From Helianthus annuus (lineage: Eukaryota > Streptophyta > Magnoliopsida > Asterales > Asteraceae): 64,000 nt of DNA. Numbering within the stretch: the stretch's first letter is position 1; every line of letters starts with the position of its first letter. The notes beneath the pieces are model-generated. The model ran no database searches and was not told the origin of the DNA. It was given only the letters and a program-made list of their open reading frames with translations. This document shows positions 20,771 to 32,379 of the stretch, piece after piece. The stretch is taken from contig NC_035444.2 in the NCBI RefSeq assembly GCF_002127325.2, positions 39,917,379-39,981,378 on the forward strand. Reading direction: 5' to 3'. The position numbers and the translations under genes are program-made.

Positions 20771-23700
20771 ATGACGGCTGGTGGTGAGTGTGTGTGTAAT
20801 GATGTAGTGCGTAAGGTAGAGATTGAGGATAAGTGTGGTGTTACTGTTGATGATAATGTCGGTGGTGATGGTAATAGTAATGGTAACGTGAATGGTTATG
20901 TCGGTGGTGATGTCAAGGATGATCCGGATGATTCGTCGTATGTGTTTGTTGGTGGTGGTGTTGAGGTGAGTTCTGGTGAGTTTGATTGTAAATCTGATTC
21001 GGTTGATGGAGTTGACCAGGTGAAGAAGGAAGAGTTTGGTGTGGAGAATGGGGGGATATATGTTGATCCGTTGGCGTTAGAGAGTAATGTGTCTGAGGTT
21101 GAAGATGTTGTTAAAGATGATGTGAGTCTCGAGAATGGATCTACTGTTGATCGTTCGGTGGTGGTAGAGAGTAATGCTATTGTTCAGGATGTGAATGGTG
21201 GTGTTGATAAGATCTCAGGGGAAGATCAGGCGGTTGTTAAGAGTACTGAAGAAGAGGATGATAGTAACGGGATTGAAAACGTTGAAACCAAAATGGACGG
21301 TGTTGGTTCTGGGTTTACTTTTGATGTAGAGTCTACTCCGAACACGATAGAGAGTTCTCATGTTACAGTCGCTGAGTCGGATTCCACTGTTCATCCATCC
21401 GATGTGACGATCACTCAGCCATTGACTACACCTGATGTAATCAACATAACAGACGAGTCATTATCTACCCCCAATACAACTAGCAGTACAAATGGTGTAG
21501 TGATGGTTAATGACGGGCCGGAGTGTATTAGTAATTTAACCGATAAGGCAGATGATGGGTCTGTCAAACCGGCCGAAGATTTGGAATCCCAAGTAACAGC
21601 TGATGCATCAGAGTATACTGTAAGTCCAACCGAGGAACAAGAAGGTCAAGTAACAGTTGATGAATTTGTTAAACCGGCCGAAGATTTGGAATCCGAAGTA
21701 ACAGCTGATGCATCAGAATCTACTGTAAGACCAACCGAGGAACAAGAAGGTCAAGTAACAGTTGATGAGTCTGGTAAACCAGCTGAGGATTTGGAATGCC
21801 AAGTTTCAGCCAATGGGTCAGAATCTAATGCAAGTCCCACAGAAGAACAAGAAGGTCAAATAACAGTCAATGAGTCCGGTAAGCCATCTGAGGATTTGGA
21901 ATGCCAAGTTTCAGCTGACCGGTCAGAATCTAATGCAAGTCCAACAGAAGATCAAGAAGGTCAAGTAACAGTCAATGAGTCTGGTAAGCCATCTGAGGAT
22001 TTGGAATACCAAGTTTCAGTTGACCGGTCAGAATCTTTTGTAAGTCCAACGGAGGAACAAGAAGGTCAACAAACAGTTGATGAGTCTGGTAGGCCATCTG
22101 AAGCTTTGGCTAGTCATGTTACAGCAGACGAGCCAGAATCTTTTGAAAGACTAAAAAAGGAACGAGAAGGTGAAGTGTCAGTTGACGGGTCAGATTCCAT
22201 TGGCAACTTAGTTGACAACCAAGAATGTTCAGCATCGGTTGAGTCAGAACCTAGTGGTGGTCATACCGAGGAAGTAGATGGAAAGTCAGAAGAGCATCAA
22301 GAGGTTTTAGTTATCACCTCAGAGATCAATGTAGAAGCTGAGCCAAATTATGTCGGTGGTGGGTTAAAGACTGAGCATCAAAGTGTGACGGTGTCCGTTC
22401 CTTGCCAATTTGACAACAATAAAACTGAAGTGACAGACATTGGATTAAGCACAGAATCGGAAGAGAATCCAGCCTCGGGACTTTTGCTGTCTGAGAACAC
22501 TGATGCCCCAGCCAATGGGCAAGCTGAAAAGTTTAATGGAGTTTCTGAAACCGAGGCTGATATAAGCGTACCATTAATGGTTAATGCCAAGAAGGAAAAA
22601 TCAGAAGAGAAGCATGAGAAGCAAATGGAGGAAAGCTCAGAAACACCGCTTGAAGTTACAGAATCTGTAGAAATTGAGGCGATTTCTGAAGACAAGAAGG
22701 AGCATGTCAAAGAAGAAGATGAGATTCGGGAATCTCAGATAGTGGCTCCAGATATTGTTGAAGATGATTTGAACTTGGAGGATAACACAACCGAATCTGC
22801 CAATGATGCTGAAGAAACTAACAAGGAGTCCATTATTCATGTGAGCACAGCTTTACATTATGAAGTCAGCAATTCTATTGATAAACCTCAAGAAGGCTTC
22901 CAACCGGATGGAAGTTCTGAAAATATTGAAACTGTTGATCTTGTGATATCCGAACACAATAACAGGGAGTTGCTTGTTGTTAAGGACAGTGATTCACTCT
23001 CTACTCCTGATGAATTGACAGTAGTAGAGCATGTTAAAGTAGAAGATGAGATCCGGGAATCTCATATAGCGGCTACAGACATCTCTGAAGATGATTTGAA
23101 TTTGGAAAATAACACAACAGAATCTGCTAACGAGCCTGAAGTAACATTGGAAACAGAAACTAACGTCGAGTCCATTATTCATGAGAATACAGCTTCACAA
23201 TATGAAGTTAGCGATTCAATCGATAAACCTCAAGAAGGCTTCCAACCGGAGGGTAGTTCTGGAAATATTGAAACTGTTGATCTCGTGATATCTGAATGCA
23301 ATAACAGTGAGTTGCTAGTTAAGGACAACGGTTCACTCTCTACTACTGTAGATTATGTACCTCATGTGGTTACAAAGGATAGATCTTCTGAAGGTATGGA
23401 TTGTGGAACTGGGGTCGAAAATGTCGATGCATCTGATTTTGAAGTAAAAGGAGCTGAAGTTAAGGATGCACCTGATGAATCTGTACCTCATCTGGTTACA
23501 GAGAACATGTCAGCTGAAGGTACGGATTCTGGAACAGGGGTCGAAAATATCGATTCCCCTGATGCTGAAGAAAAAGAAAACGAAGTTAACAATGTCCCAG
23601 TTGGAGGTCATTCCACATTAAGTTTCTCCGACACAATTGTGAACAGTGGAGCTGTGATTGAGTTCGGCTCAATTGGGCGTCACGAGACAACTCATAACAC

Positions 23701-26584
23701 ACAGAATGAAGAAGCCGAAGACATTGACGCCATTCAAAGTGACGAGATTCCTACTTCATCCGTAGAGGGTTCTGTTATCGATGCCATTGATGTACAGAAT
23801 GAAGTAGATGAGGTTTTACCATATAACTTCTTGATAAAGATACCTAGATGCGAGGATGAAAACCTTCGGGACCAGATTAGAAGTGCACAGTTGCTAGTTG
23901 AAGAGAAGACACGTGTTAGAGACGCAATCCGAGTGGAGATCCAACAAAAAAGGGTAAGAAAATTTTAAATTGTTGGTTTCCCATTTTCGATATAAATTTA
24001 GAAATTTGAGTAATGTTTTTTTCTACAGGCAAGTTTGAAAGCTCATAATGAGGCATATAATGCAGCAAAAACGGAGGAAACCGCAGCAAGGCGATTAGTT
24101 AGATTAAAGCGACAGGAAATAGACGCGGTCCAGGTTGTTATCAACAGGTTAAAAAATGCAATGTCGGTTGAAGATATTGATGGCAGGGTATGAATTATGA
24201 TTCACTCCTTTCTCTTTTCAACATATAAGCTGGCATTTTTTGATCATGCCTTGCGTGTATGTTTTTGAAGCAGATATTAAATATGGAGCGGATGATACAG
24301 CATGAAACATTGCTTTTAAAAGATGAAAAACAGTTCATTCGTGAGATTAAGCAGCTTAAGACTCTACGCGAACAGTTAGCGTCTAATATGGGAAGCCCAG
24401 AAGAAATACGACAGGCTATAGACCAGAAAGATCAAAATGAGGAACGCATGAAGGTAGGAGCATTCAGTTTTAGATGAAAACCCCTTCCTATAAGTTACCA
24501 AATACCAAATACTGTTTTTGTTTTTCTTATACTTCTTAATTCATCTTAATATTACTATTATTATATATAGACTTTGAGAAAGGAACTGGAATCGTTAAAA
24601 GATAAGGCTTCAAAAGCTGAAGCTGCTGTCCGAACAGCTGGGAAAACATACAATGAGGAAAGTAGAATGGAAAGAGAACTCCAAGCTCGGTTCAGAGCTG
24701 CAGATGATGTTCGCCAAAATGCGTATGCTCAGTTAAACAGTTTGAGAAAACTATCATATGACAAGGTATGTTTTCAATTTTTGCATCATATAGATACATG
24801 AGTGAATAGGCATAATTGTTATAATAACTTGCAATTCATGAGTGAATATGCATAATTGTTATAATAAATAATTCTGGCTACTTGTATGTACAGAACAAAA
24901 ATTTCCGCCAGTTCAAGGAAGATTTAATGGCAGCAAGGGATTTTGCATCACATGGAAATAAAGATGCACTTCATCGTTTGTGCGCAAATCAGGTTATTAT
25001 TTAAGTAATTTATTTTGTTACATACGCTTGTAATTACATGGAATCGGGTATTTTTTAATGCTGTGATTAACACGCCACTCGTTGTAGGTGGAGACGTTTA
25101 TGGAACAATGGAACAACAATGATGAGTTCAGGAAAGAGTATGTCAGCAGGTGCAATGTAAATGCAAGCAGGCGACAACGGACACTGGATGGCGGGCCACT
25201 CGTTCCTGATGACGTGGCGCCTGTACTGCCCGGTAATGTGAATGAGAAAGTTGATAACAGTGCAGTTTCTGTTTCTATTCCCGGTGAAGTGAAATCTGTG
25301 TCAGTTGTTTCATCTACTGAAAAGAAGCACGCAGATAGTAGTAGTAATACTAGTAATAGATCTATTGAGAATGTATCGGGTCAAAAACACCAGACATTGA
25401 AAACCAAGGGTGCTGCAAAACCGACGAGTGTGAAAAGTGATGACGTGGCAGTTGTTACCGAGTTGGCGATCGACAATAAAAAGGAGGAAGAGAATACGCC
25501 GACAAAAGAGGAGACTGAGTTGGCTAAAAAGGCTGAGGAACTGAGGAAAGAAGAGATTGCCGCCAAGTTGAAAGAGCAACGCCGCCTGGAGGAAAAGGCT
25601 AAGGCACTCGAGGCACTCGAGAGGAAGAAACGAAACGCTGAAAAGGCCCAAATCAGAGCGGAGCTGCGGGCCCGCAGGGAAGCTGAGCAAAAAGAAAAGG
25701 TATGTTTCAACCATTATTTGTTTTTTTCTGTTTACTCGATATACCTAATACAAGTAAGATAATAGTAATTTAATTAATAACTAGTGGGTTACCACCCGCG
25801 CATCGCAGCAGGTTCGGAACATAGATAAGAATAAGCAAATTATGAGAGTTAAAGTTGTTTGATGTTTTAGTTAAGGGGCTAAACATGCCAATATTAGAGT
25901 TGAGGGGCTAAAGTTGTTTATTATTAAAGTTGAAGGGCTAAACATGTCATTTATAAAGTTGAGGGGCTAACACGTCATTAATAAAGTTGAGAGGCTAAAC
26001 ATGTCATTATTAAAGTTGAGGGGCTAAAGTTGTTTATTATTAAATGCTAAACATGTCATTTTTAAAGTTCAGGGGCTAAACATGTTATTACCAAAGTTAA
26101 GGGGCTAAACATGTCATTAATAAAGTTGAGGGGCTAAAGTTGGTTAATCTCAAAGTTGAGGGGCCAAAGTTGGTTGATGGGACAAATAGCATATTTATAA
26201 TATATATAATGTGAGTTTGTGCAGGAGAGGGAGAAGAGACTGAGAAAGAAGGAAAAGAAGAAGACAGGCGGCGGAGATGAAGGCGTAAACAGAGAAGAAG
26301 CGGTGGTGGCAAGCTCAGAGAGTGCAAACGAGGCGGCGACTAAAGATACCGAAATCGTTTCGAAGGAGAAGAGTAAGAAAAAAACAGCACCACCACCACC
26401 ACCACATGTCATAAAGCAGCAGCAGCAGTTGAAACCGAAGCCCATCCCGCCACCACTCGTGAACCGAAACCGGAAGCGGTGGCAACAATGGGGGAAATGG
26501 GCTCTTGCTGTTGCTGCTATCTTTTTCTTGTTTATGTTGGGTAACACCAGTTACATTAGGCTTAAGTTTAATGGCCTCATCTGA
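20771..26584 (+). CDS. PPI1-like: Proton Pump Interactor-like protein, seven coding exons, long acidic N-terminal extension
   Basis: Coding exons: 20771-23953, 24029-24187, 24274-24453, 24571-24765, 24894-24992, 25088-25699 and 26225-26584. All introns are GT-AG and phase 0, giving 1595 aa. The conserved part begins near residue 1015 (LPYNFLIKIPRCEDENLRDQ) and continues as a coiled coil (ASLKAHNEAYNAAKTEETAA, QLKTLREQLASNMGSPEEI, RKLSYDKNKNFRQFKEDLMA). A Glu/Lys/Arg-rich helix, a PPPPP linker and a C-terminal membrane anchor (KWALAVAAIFFLFMLG, about 15 residues from the end) follow. In Arabidopsis PPI1 binds the autoinhibitory tail of the plasma-membrane H+-ATPase and is tail-anchored in the ER. 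Arabidopsis PPI1 is about 600 aa; here about 1000 acidic, Ser/Glu/Val-rich residues precede the core. The first ATG after the leader intron was chosen. It is the only clear host gene in the window. Confidence 0.85.
21565..22194 (+). repeat. 105-bp (35-aa) in-frame tandem repeat in the PPI-like gene
   Basis: Six copies start near 21565, 21670, 21775, 21880, 21985 and 22090, encoding KPAEDLESQVTADASE, then SPTEEQEGQVTVDE and variants. The period is exactly 35 codons, so all copies stay in frame; the last is the most diverged. A separate 327-bp (109-aa) duplication follows (starts at 22703 and 23030), and a third ~44-aa duplication lies at about 23355-23610 (VPHVVTKD / VPHLVTEN). Confidence 0.9.
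25855..26175 (+). repeat. ~27-bp minisatellite in intron 6 of the PPI-like gene
   Basis: About ten degenerate units of AAAGTTGAGGGGCTAAACAT plus GTCATTA fill most of the 525-bp intron. It begins after a GTGGGTTACCACCCGCGCAT motif at about 25784. The splice sites at both ends are intact. Confidence 0.8.
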
Positions 26585-28389
26585 TTGGTTTATCTGCAGA
26601 TTATTGGATTGAGTTTTGGGTTTTAAAAACATCTATAGAGTGATTGATAGATAGATACATACATATATATATATGCGTTAAAGAGTTTGTAATAAGTTTG
26701 GGCGTTTGTTTGTTTTTTTATAGTTTTCGAGTATATTTATAAATTCTTAGTTGGAACTTACAGGTGAAGAACCTTTTTCGTATAATATAAATTTATTAAT
26801 AAGCCTGCATTACTTATTATTCATGTTTTTATTCATGTGCTATTTGATTTGGTCTTCTTAACTAACAAAACCGTCCAAACCGAAGCAAGTTTTTCGACGG
26901 TTTTAAAATTATTCAGCTTGGTTTTGGCATTTTGATGGTCCGGCTGGCTGGCAGCTTGGAACTGGAGCTGGCCATCACTGAAGGGGTATGGTTATCTATA
27001 TGTAATATATTTATAAAACATCTCTTTATCATGTTAGAAACTTTGTTACAAACTAATGATTTTGATAAAAGAAAGTTAAATAACCTTTTCAAAGCGTTAA
27101 CACTGTTACGGCTTTGGTTTTCATTTATCAAAGTCATGGTTAGTGGCTTGATTCATAATTTTCATCAAAACTGACATCTCTACACGTTACAATCAAGTAT
27201 ATTGTCTAAGCTTAATCTTAATTCGATCCTAAAGTTTGAAGCAAAAATTCTCGAGTACTTGTCGATTCTGTTTTTGAAGATATTCAAGCTACAACCCAAC
27301 TTGATGAATACATCACTCGCCTTGCCTCGACTTAGTTTATTAGTTGACTCAATACTTTCGATATTAGCTTGACATACTCGATCTTAAAGTGAAAGTGTAT
27401 GGGTGATTTATATACATAAACACATAAAGCGTAAAGTTGTAAAATTATAAAAATATACCTTTCTTATAGTTTATTAATTTTCACTCATGATCGATAATAG
27501 TAGTAGTTCATGATAAATTTGGCGAGGTGTAAATGATGTATAAGGCGTCATTTATTATTGTAAATTATCAAGTCAACACGATACTTCCTCCTCCTGTCTC
27601 TTTTAAATCTGGCTCTACCGATCGACCTCTACAACTACCTCCAACTAGACGCTAGAGATGGACAAACAGAAACATTCGTAGTGAGTATTCATGTGCAAGA
27701 CTTGGTATAAGATTAATTTAACACTTTTACAATTTTGAAATGAGTATTATGTGACACACCAAATTACTCAAAATCGACCCATTATCACCCCTAATCAAAG
27801 CCACTATGGCCTTTGTTTCTTGATTTTCTTCTCTCAACAGTGATCAAAACCCAACCACTAGCCCTAATCAAAATCCAAATCTAAATCGATATGGGTGTTA
27901 ATGTGTTATGTTGTAACACCCCAAAATTTGATATAGTTATAATAACATTTAAGTGAAATATGTTTGGATGGACTTAATATATAAAATAAAATACCATTTT
28001 AAATTATTGAGTTTTGCGGTAAAATATTGTTATACCAAGTTAAACTATGTTCATTGATATTTATTTGAAGACTTAGAATTTAGTGCCCTAGTATGAAACT
28101 CAAGTGTTGACAGGCTATTATTTACTATTTTCACTAGAGGAGTTCTCTCTATTCCTCTTGGTAGGTACCTCAAGCCCCTAGGTTCATTTTAAAATCACTA
28201 AAATTGATGTTTTAACATTTTCTAAGTGATTAAATTAGTTTACTAACAAGAAAAGTGACTGTACTAACGGTTTGGGTCGAAATTTATACTCAAATCGGTA
28301 ACGATGAATCAATTTTGAACTAAATTGCAAAATCATATAAAGTTAATCATAACATGTAGGTTGAGATATTCTTTATTAGAAGTGTATCA
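26585..28389. other. 3' end of PPI-like gene and quiet intergenic DNA
   Basis: The first ~200 bp probably hold the PPI-like 3'UTR (short ATAC/ATAT repeats at 26648-26676, possible AATAA-type signals near 26690). Beyond that no gene is supportable. GTTGTAACACCCCAAAAT near 27911 looks like the start of a degraded LTR but has no partner here. Confidence 0.5.
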
Positions 28390-28787
28390 TGTTAAAAATA
28401 TAGGGTAAAGTTCTTGTACAAATAATCTTAACATACTAAACATACAAATTGAAGGAAAACTCAAAAAGACAAGGTGGCATTTTTGTAATTATCAATAACT
28501 ATCAAAGTTACTCTACAAATATACCTAAAAAAACCTAACCACTCCCCCCACCCCCCAAAAAAACCTAAACCCCCCACCCCCCCCCAAAACCGTAAAAAAA
28601 ACCTAACCCCCCCCCCACACCCCCAAAAACCTAAAAAAACCTAACCCCCCCCCCTCCCCCCACCCAAGCTAAAATGCTAAAAACTAAACCCCCCAAAAAA
28701 CCTAAAAAAATCTAAAAAAATAAAAAAACACACAAATTATTTTATTTTTTAACATTTTTTATTAAAAAATCGCTACTTTTAGTAGCA

Positions 28788-28790
<3 letters not shown>

Positions 28791-28879
<89 letters not shown>
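28791..28879. repeat. (TA)n microsatellite, left
   Basis: An about 89-bp pure AT dinucleotide run lies immediately left of the inner palindrome. Confidence 0.95.
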
Positions 28880-28882
<3 letters not shown>

Positions 28883-29269
28883 GGCTGCTAGAATGAGAAC
28901 CACCCCGAGTTGTAAGAACCGCAAGAACTACACCCCACGGAGCGCCGTTCGCCGCGATTTTTTTTTACAAGTAGATGTGTGCATTATAAACACGGCCGTA
29001 AAAAATCACGGCGAACGGCGCTCCGTGGGGTGTACTTTTTTACACCTCAAGTTTGGTGTTTTTTAATTTTTTTTCTTTTTTCTTTTTTTTTTCACCAAAC
29101 TTGAGGTGTAAAAAAGTACACCCCACGGAGCGCCGTTCGCCGTGATTTTTTACGGCCGTGTTTATAATGCACACATCTACTTGTAAAAAAAAAATCGCGG
29201 CGAACGGCGCTCTGTGGGGTGTAGTTCTCGCGGTTCTTACAACTCGAGGTGGTTCTCATTCTAGCGGCT

Positions 29270-29272
<3 letters not shown>
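28880..29272. mobile_element. Inner palindromic foldback element between (TA)n tracts
   Basis: Two ~180-bp arms (28880-29064 and about 29087-29272) are near-perfect inverse copies separated by a ~25-nt T-rich loop. Each arm itself contains an inverted repeat: ACACCCCACGGAGCGCCGTT and its complement occur about 60 bp apart. The motif is thus present four times in alternating orientation. The flanking sequence on both sides is (TA)n, like rice Micron MITEs that insert into TA microsatellites. Confidence 0.85.

Positions 29273-29336
<64 letters not shown>
29273..29336. repeat. (TA)n microsatellite, right
   Basis: An about 62-bp AT dinucleotide run lies immediately right of the inner palindrome. 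Confidence 0.95.
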
Positions 29337-29339
<3 letters not shown>

Positions 29340-30305
29340 TTTGCTAACGAAATGTAGCGATTTTTTAATAAAAATGTTAAAAAAAAATTTGTGTTTTTTT
29401 AGGTATTTTTTGTTGTAACTTTGATAGTTGGTGGTAATTACAAAAATGCCACCTTGTCTTTTTGGGTTTTCCTTCAATTTGTATGTTTAGTATGTTAAGA
29501 TTATTTGTATTTGATCTTTTGCCTAAAAATATAACATAATCTTTTCATCTCAATGACTAAATGTATGTTTTGGTTTTTATTTATTTTGTGATTATTTGTG
29601 AAGTACAAAATAAAATACAAGTTATTATGGGCTGGATGTCATTGGGCTTGTAGGAGTTCAGGAGATAGCTTGTAGTTGGGCTTAGGAGCTAGGTTGGAGC
29701 TATTACGCGTAGCTGTCGAGTTTGTGTGGGCCGGCCTAAAAGCCTTGGCCTTTATTCCATATATAAGAGAACTAGTATTAAGCCCATGTGTTGAGCGGTT
29801 GTCATCAAACTGTGTTAAGTAGTAGTAATATTATACCATTGTCAGCGGCCACCAACACCGGAAAAGCTCGTAAAAACAAAATAAATAAAAACGGGAAAAA
29901 ACAACGCCGAGCGAAAAGCAGACATAAAATCTTTGAATCACGCACACTCGTTGCTGAGAAATTAAACCGAAACGTAAAACATAGAAAAAAATAACTAAGT
30001 CCATCCAGGACTTGTCAAACGCAAAAAAATAGATATGACGCGATGGGCCAGTCAAACGGGAAAAAATATACGAAAAAATGTTGAACCCCACACGGACGTT
30101 GCGGTGCGTTAACTCACAAAATTTAGAATGAAACGAAAAACTTGAGAAAGATGAAAAGCATGGTGGACCAAAATTGAAAATGAAAATGAGTTGGGATTAA
30201 ATTGCAAAAGATGAAAAACTTTAAGTTACAAGTAAAAAAAAAGGGTCTAAATTTCATAATTGAAGTTATTTATTAATTTTAGATAAAGATAAGGAAAACA
30301 CACCT

Positions 30306-30636
30306 GTGTGGATCTAACAGGGGTTTCCCCGCTTGTGGGTTTAGGGAGTAGTGTTTCACAGTGGGTCAGGCTGCTTTAAAGGTTGCTTCGGGTAAAGTGA
30401 TCAAGCATGAGAAAGCGTGCCTTGACAACCAACACGTTTTTATCCCATTTGCTTTTGATACTTTTGGTTTTCTGGCGTCAGAGGCTGTGGACCTACTTAG
30501 TCGAGTTCAAAGGGTCATGCATAGTAATGTTATAACCACGAGATCTATGGACGTAGTTTTTAAAAGGCTTAGTTTTGCTATTAAAAAAGGGGTAGTGGCG
30601 CAGCTTGTTACCCGTTTACCAACTATCTCGATGTAA
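30306..30636 (+). pseudogene. Conserved plant protein fragment (C-terminal domain of an RT-associated family?)
   Basis: The frame 30361-30636 encodes GQAALKVASGKVIKHEKACL, IPFAFDTFGFLASEAVDLLS, RSMDVVFKRLSFAIKKG and AQLVTRLP. In another frame just upstream (30307-30360) lies VDLTGVSPLVGLG, which I recognise as its usual N-terminal neighbour, so there is a frameshift near 30360. The pattern occurs in many plant genomes. It resembles the extreme C-terminus of a large reverse-transcriptase-containing family (KH...C.....PLAVETYG... type). That link is from memory and tentative. It sits inside the copia 5' LTR, so it arrived by insertion. Confidence 0.4.
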
Positions 30637-30890
30637 ATTATTGCTGATAATAAATATTTTATTTAATAATAGTAAAGTAATAATAATATTGTTTTTGAAA
30701 ATAAAATTTATGAGGTTGGAGGAGAGAATGCCATGTGGCATTATTTGGAGTCTTTTATTATAAGTTAGATCTGAGGCTTCCGGAAGTTCAGATCATTCAT
30801 TCTGCTTCTCTCTCTTCATTATAAAGCGATTAGGGTATGCCCATCTTGTAAATCATAGATTCGTCTTGAATTTGTGAGTGTTAGTGAGTG

Positions 30891-31469
30891 CAGGGGCGGA
30901 TCTATGCCACTTTTGTGGGTTCCTAGGAAGAGAGGAACCCATTTGGTTTTAAAAAATTGGGAAAAATTAGTGAGAACCTCGTATGATTTGGAAAAAAATA
31001 GTAAGAATTAATGAGAAGGAGTAGGATCAAATACAAATCACATTTTGCATACAAACTGTAAGAACCATTTAAAAAGTGTCACGTGGCATCCAACCAATTA
31101 TAGAAAAATGATAGAATATATCCTAAATAATATCAATTATATTGAATTCCCTATAAAATATGCTAACAAGCACTTTGTTCTTTATTCGGATCTTCCTTTT
31201 GTTTTCAATGTGTTGATTAAGAAAAGTGCTGATATCATCCAAATATGTGCTAAAATCAATTATCTTGATTAATTTTCATGTGCTAATATAATTTAAATGT
31301 GCTACTTTTATGTATGTATTGTTTTGGTATGTGCTAATTTAACTTTTTTGTAAGTGCTAGGATCTGTTCTTACGGTTTGTAGGATAAATATAGTTTGTAC
31401 CGGAACCAACCCCTGAGTGAGAATATACTAAAAGGAACCGAGTGAAAAAAGTTCTTAGATCCGCCACTG
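30891..31469. mobile_element. hAT-type MITE containing a second MITE
   Basis: The termini CAGGGGCGGATCTA and TTAGATCCGCCACTG are inverted copies of the CAGNGGCGGA hAT end. The flanks AGTGAGTG (30883-30890) and AGTGAGGG (31470-31477) form an 8-bp target duplication with one mismatch, the hAT size. No ORF is present; 31018-31413 is a later insertion. Confidence 0.8.
31018..31413. mobile_element. MULE-type MITE, family member 3
   Basis: The 396-bp element has GGATCAAATACAAA near its start, then CATACAAACTGTAAGAACC. The inverse (TTCTTACGGTTTGTAGGATA ... GTTTGTACCGGAACC) is at its end. The flanks TTAATGAGAA and TGAGTGAGAA form a 10-bp duplication with two mismatches. The interior repeats GTGCTAAT/GTGCTGAT as in member 1. 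Confidence 0.7.
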
Positions 31470-31647
31470 AGTGAGGGAGTCTGTTAATCGTTGATAAGAT
31501 TATCGTGTTGATAATCTTTGTGAGTTGTTTTAGAGATTTCAATGTTGAGTTATATCTTTTCATATCTTATCAAGGATTAATAATATTCAAGGTTTGGGTA
31601 TTTAGTTGTTCTTGATTGATCTATGAATAGATTCACGTTTTATAACA

Positions 31648-31659
31648 TGGTATCAGAGC
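31648..31659 (+). promoter_or_regulatory. tRNA-Met primer-binding site of outer copia
   Basis: TGGTATCAGAGC directly follows the LTR end ATAACA. This is the standard initiator-tRNA primer site of plant copia elements. Confidence 0.95.
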
Positions 31660-32379
31660 AATAGATTGCCTTTGGGATGAATTTATGTTTCTAGGATTTG
31701 ATTCGGTTCCGCTGGTTAGATCTATGGTAGATCGAAGAAGTCATGGTAGTGTTTCATATCTGCCGACTTCGGATCTCAGAGATCTGTGCATCTTGGAGTT
31801 CGTGTGGATCTTGGTGAACGAAACCCTTTCTTTAGGATTTGTGATCTTTGGAAGCTGTTCTTTATCTTCCTGCTCTTATAACCCTCAGTGAAGGTCACAA
31901 GACAAGTACCTGAAGGGAGTTAAACGCTTTGGTGAGATTGTTTCATGCTTTTTCTATTTTTACATTTCTATCACATGTTCTTTTTGTGTCTAGGCATATA
32001 TTGGCCGGTTTAGGGGCCGACGGTTGATTACAAGGAGAGCCACACCCTGTTTACTATGTGCATTGATCTAGCTTGTGTCTATTCTTTATTGGTCATGCAT
32101 TAATCTATTTTATTTCCTATTGGTTACTCTCCTTTAGTCAGTGTGTTTTTAGGATTAGAAGTCTTCCACAGTAAGGCCTGCGGAGGCACCCTTGAGTGAC
32201 GAACCTCTGATCGAGTCCCTATTGTGGTTTTGCCACAGTGTGTGACTGTTGTTTGTTGGTTAGTGGTTTTGGTTCTTATTGTGTTCTATATTTGTGTTGT
32301 GTGCAATCTGTTCTTAATTGTTTATTTGGTGTATCTTATACTTATTCTGAGAATCTGTTGATTATGTGTATCCGTTAAA

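Larger units (their letters stand above)
28403..29523. mobile_element. MULE-type foldback MITE, family member 2
   Basis: TAAAAATATA flanks both ends (28393-28402 and 29524-29533). Excising the element plus one copy restores the copia LTR sequence seen at 62168. The termini GGGTAAAG and CTTTTGCC open inverted repeats of well over 100 bp (TACAAATAATCTTAACATAC ... AAGACAAGGTGGCATTTTTG). The interior holds C-rich low-complexity DNA (28540-28690), two (TA)n tracts and a second palindrome. Confidence 0.85.
28390..31647 (+). repeat. 5' LTR of the outer copia element, with nested insertions
   Basis: It is bounded by TGTTA at the start and ATAACA directly before the PBS. The same first ~45 bp recur at 62168 as the 3' LTR start. 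A promoter-like CCATATATAAGAGA lies near 29758. Insertions inside are a foldback MULE-type MITE (28403-29523), a segment around 29824-30690 bearing a protein-coding fragment, and a hAT-type MITE (30891-31469). Confidence 0.7.

Noticed and set aside
21000..23200. Antisense ORFs opposite the PPI-like exon 1
   Set aside because: Shadow frames of a biased, repeat-rich coding exon; no start context or domain.
27911..28390. LTR start TGTAACACCCC as an independent element
   Set aside because: No partner LTR, PBS or target duplication could be paired with it in the window.
28742..29477. ORFs encoding poly-Ile/Tyr
   Set aside because: Translation of (TA)n microsatellites.
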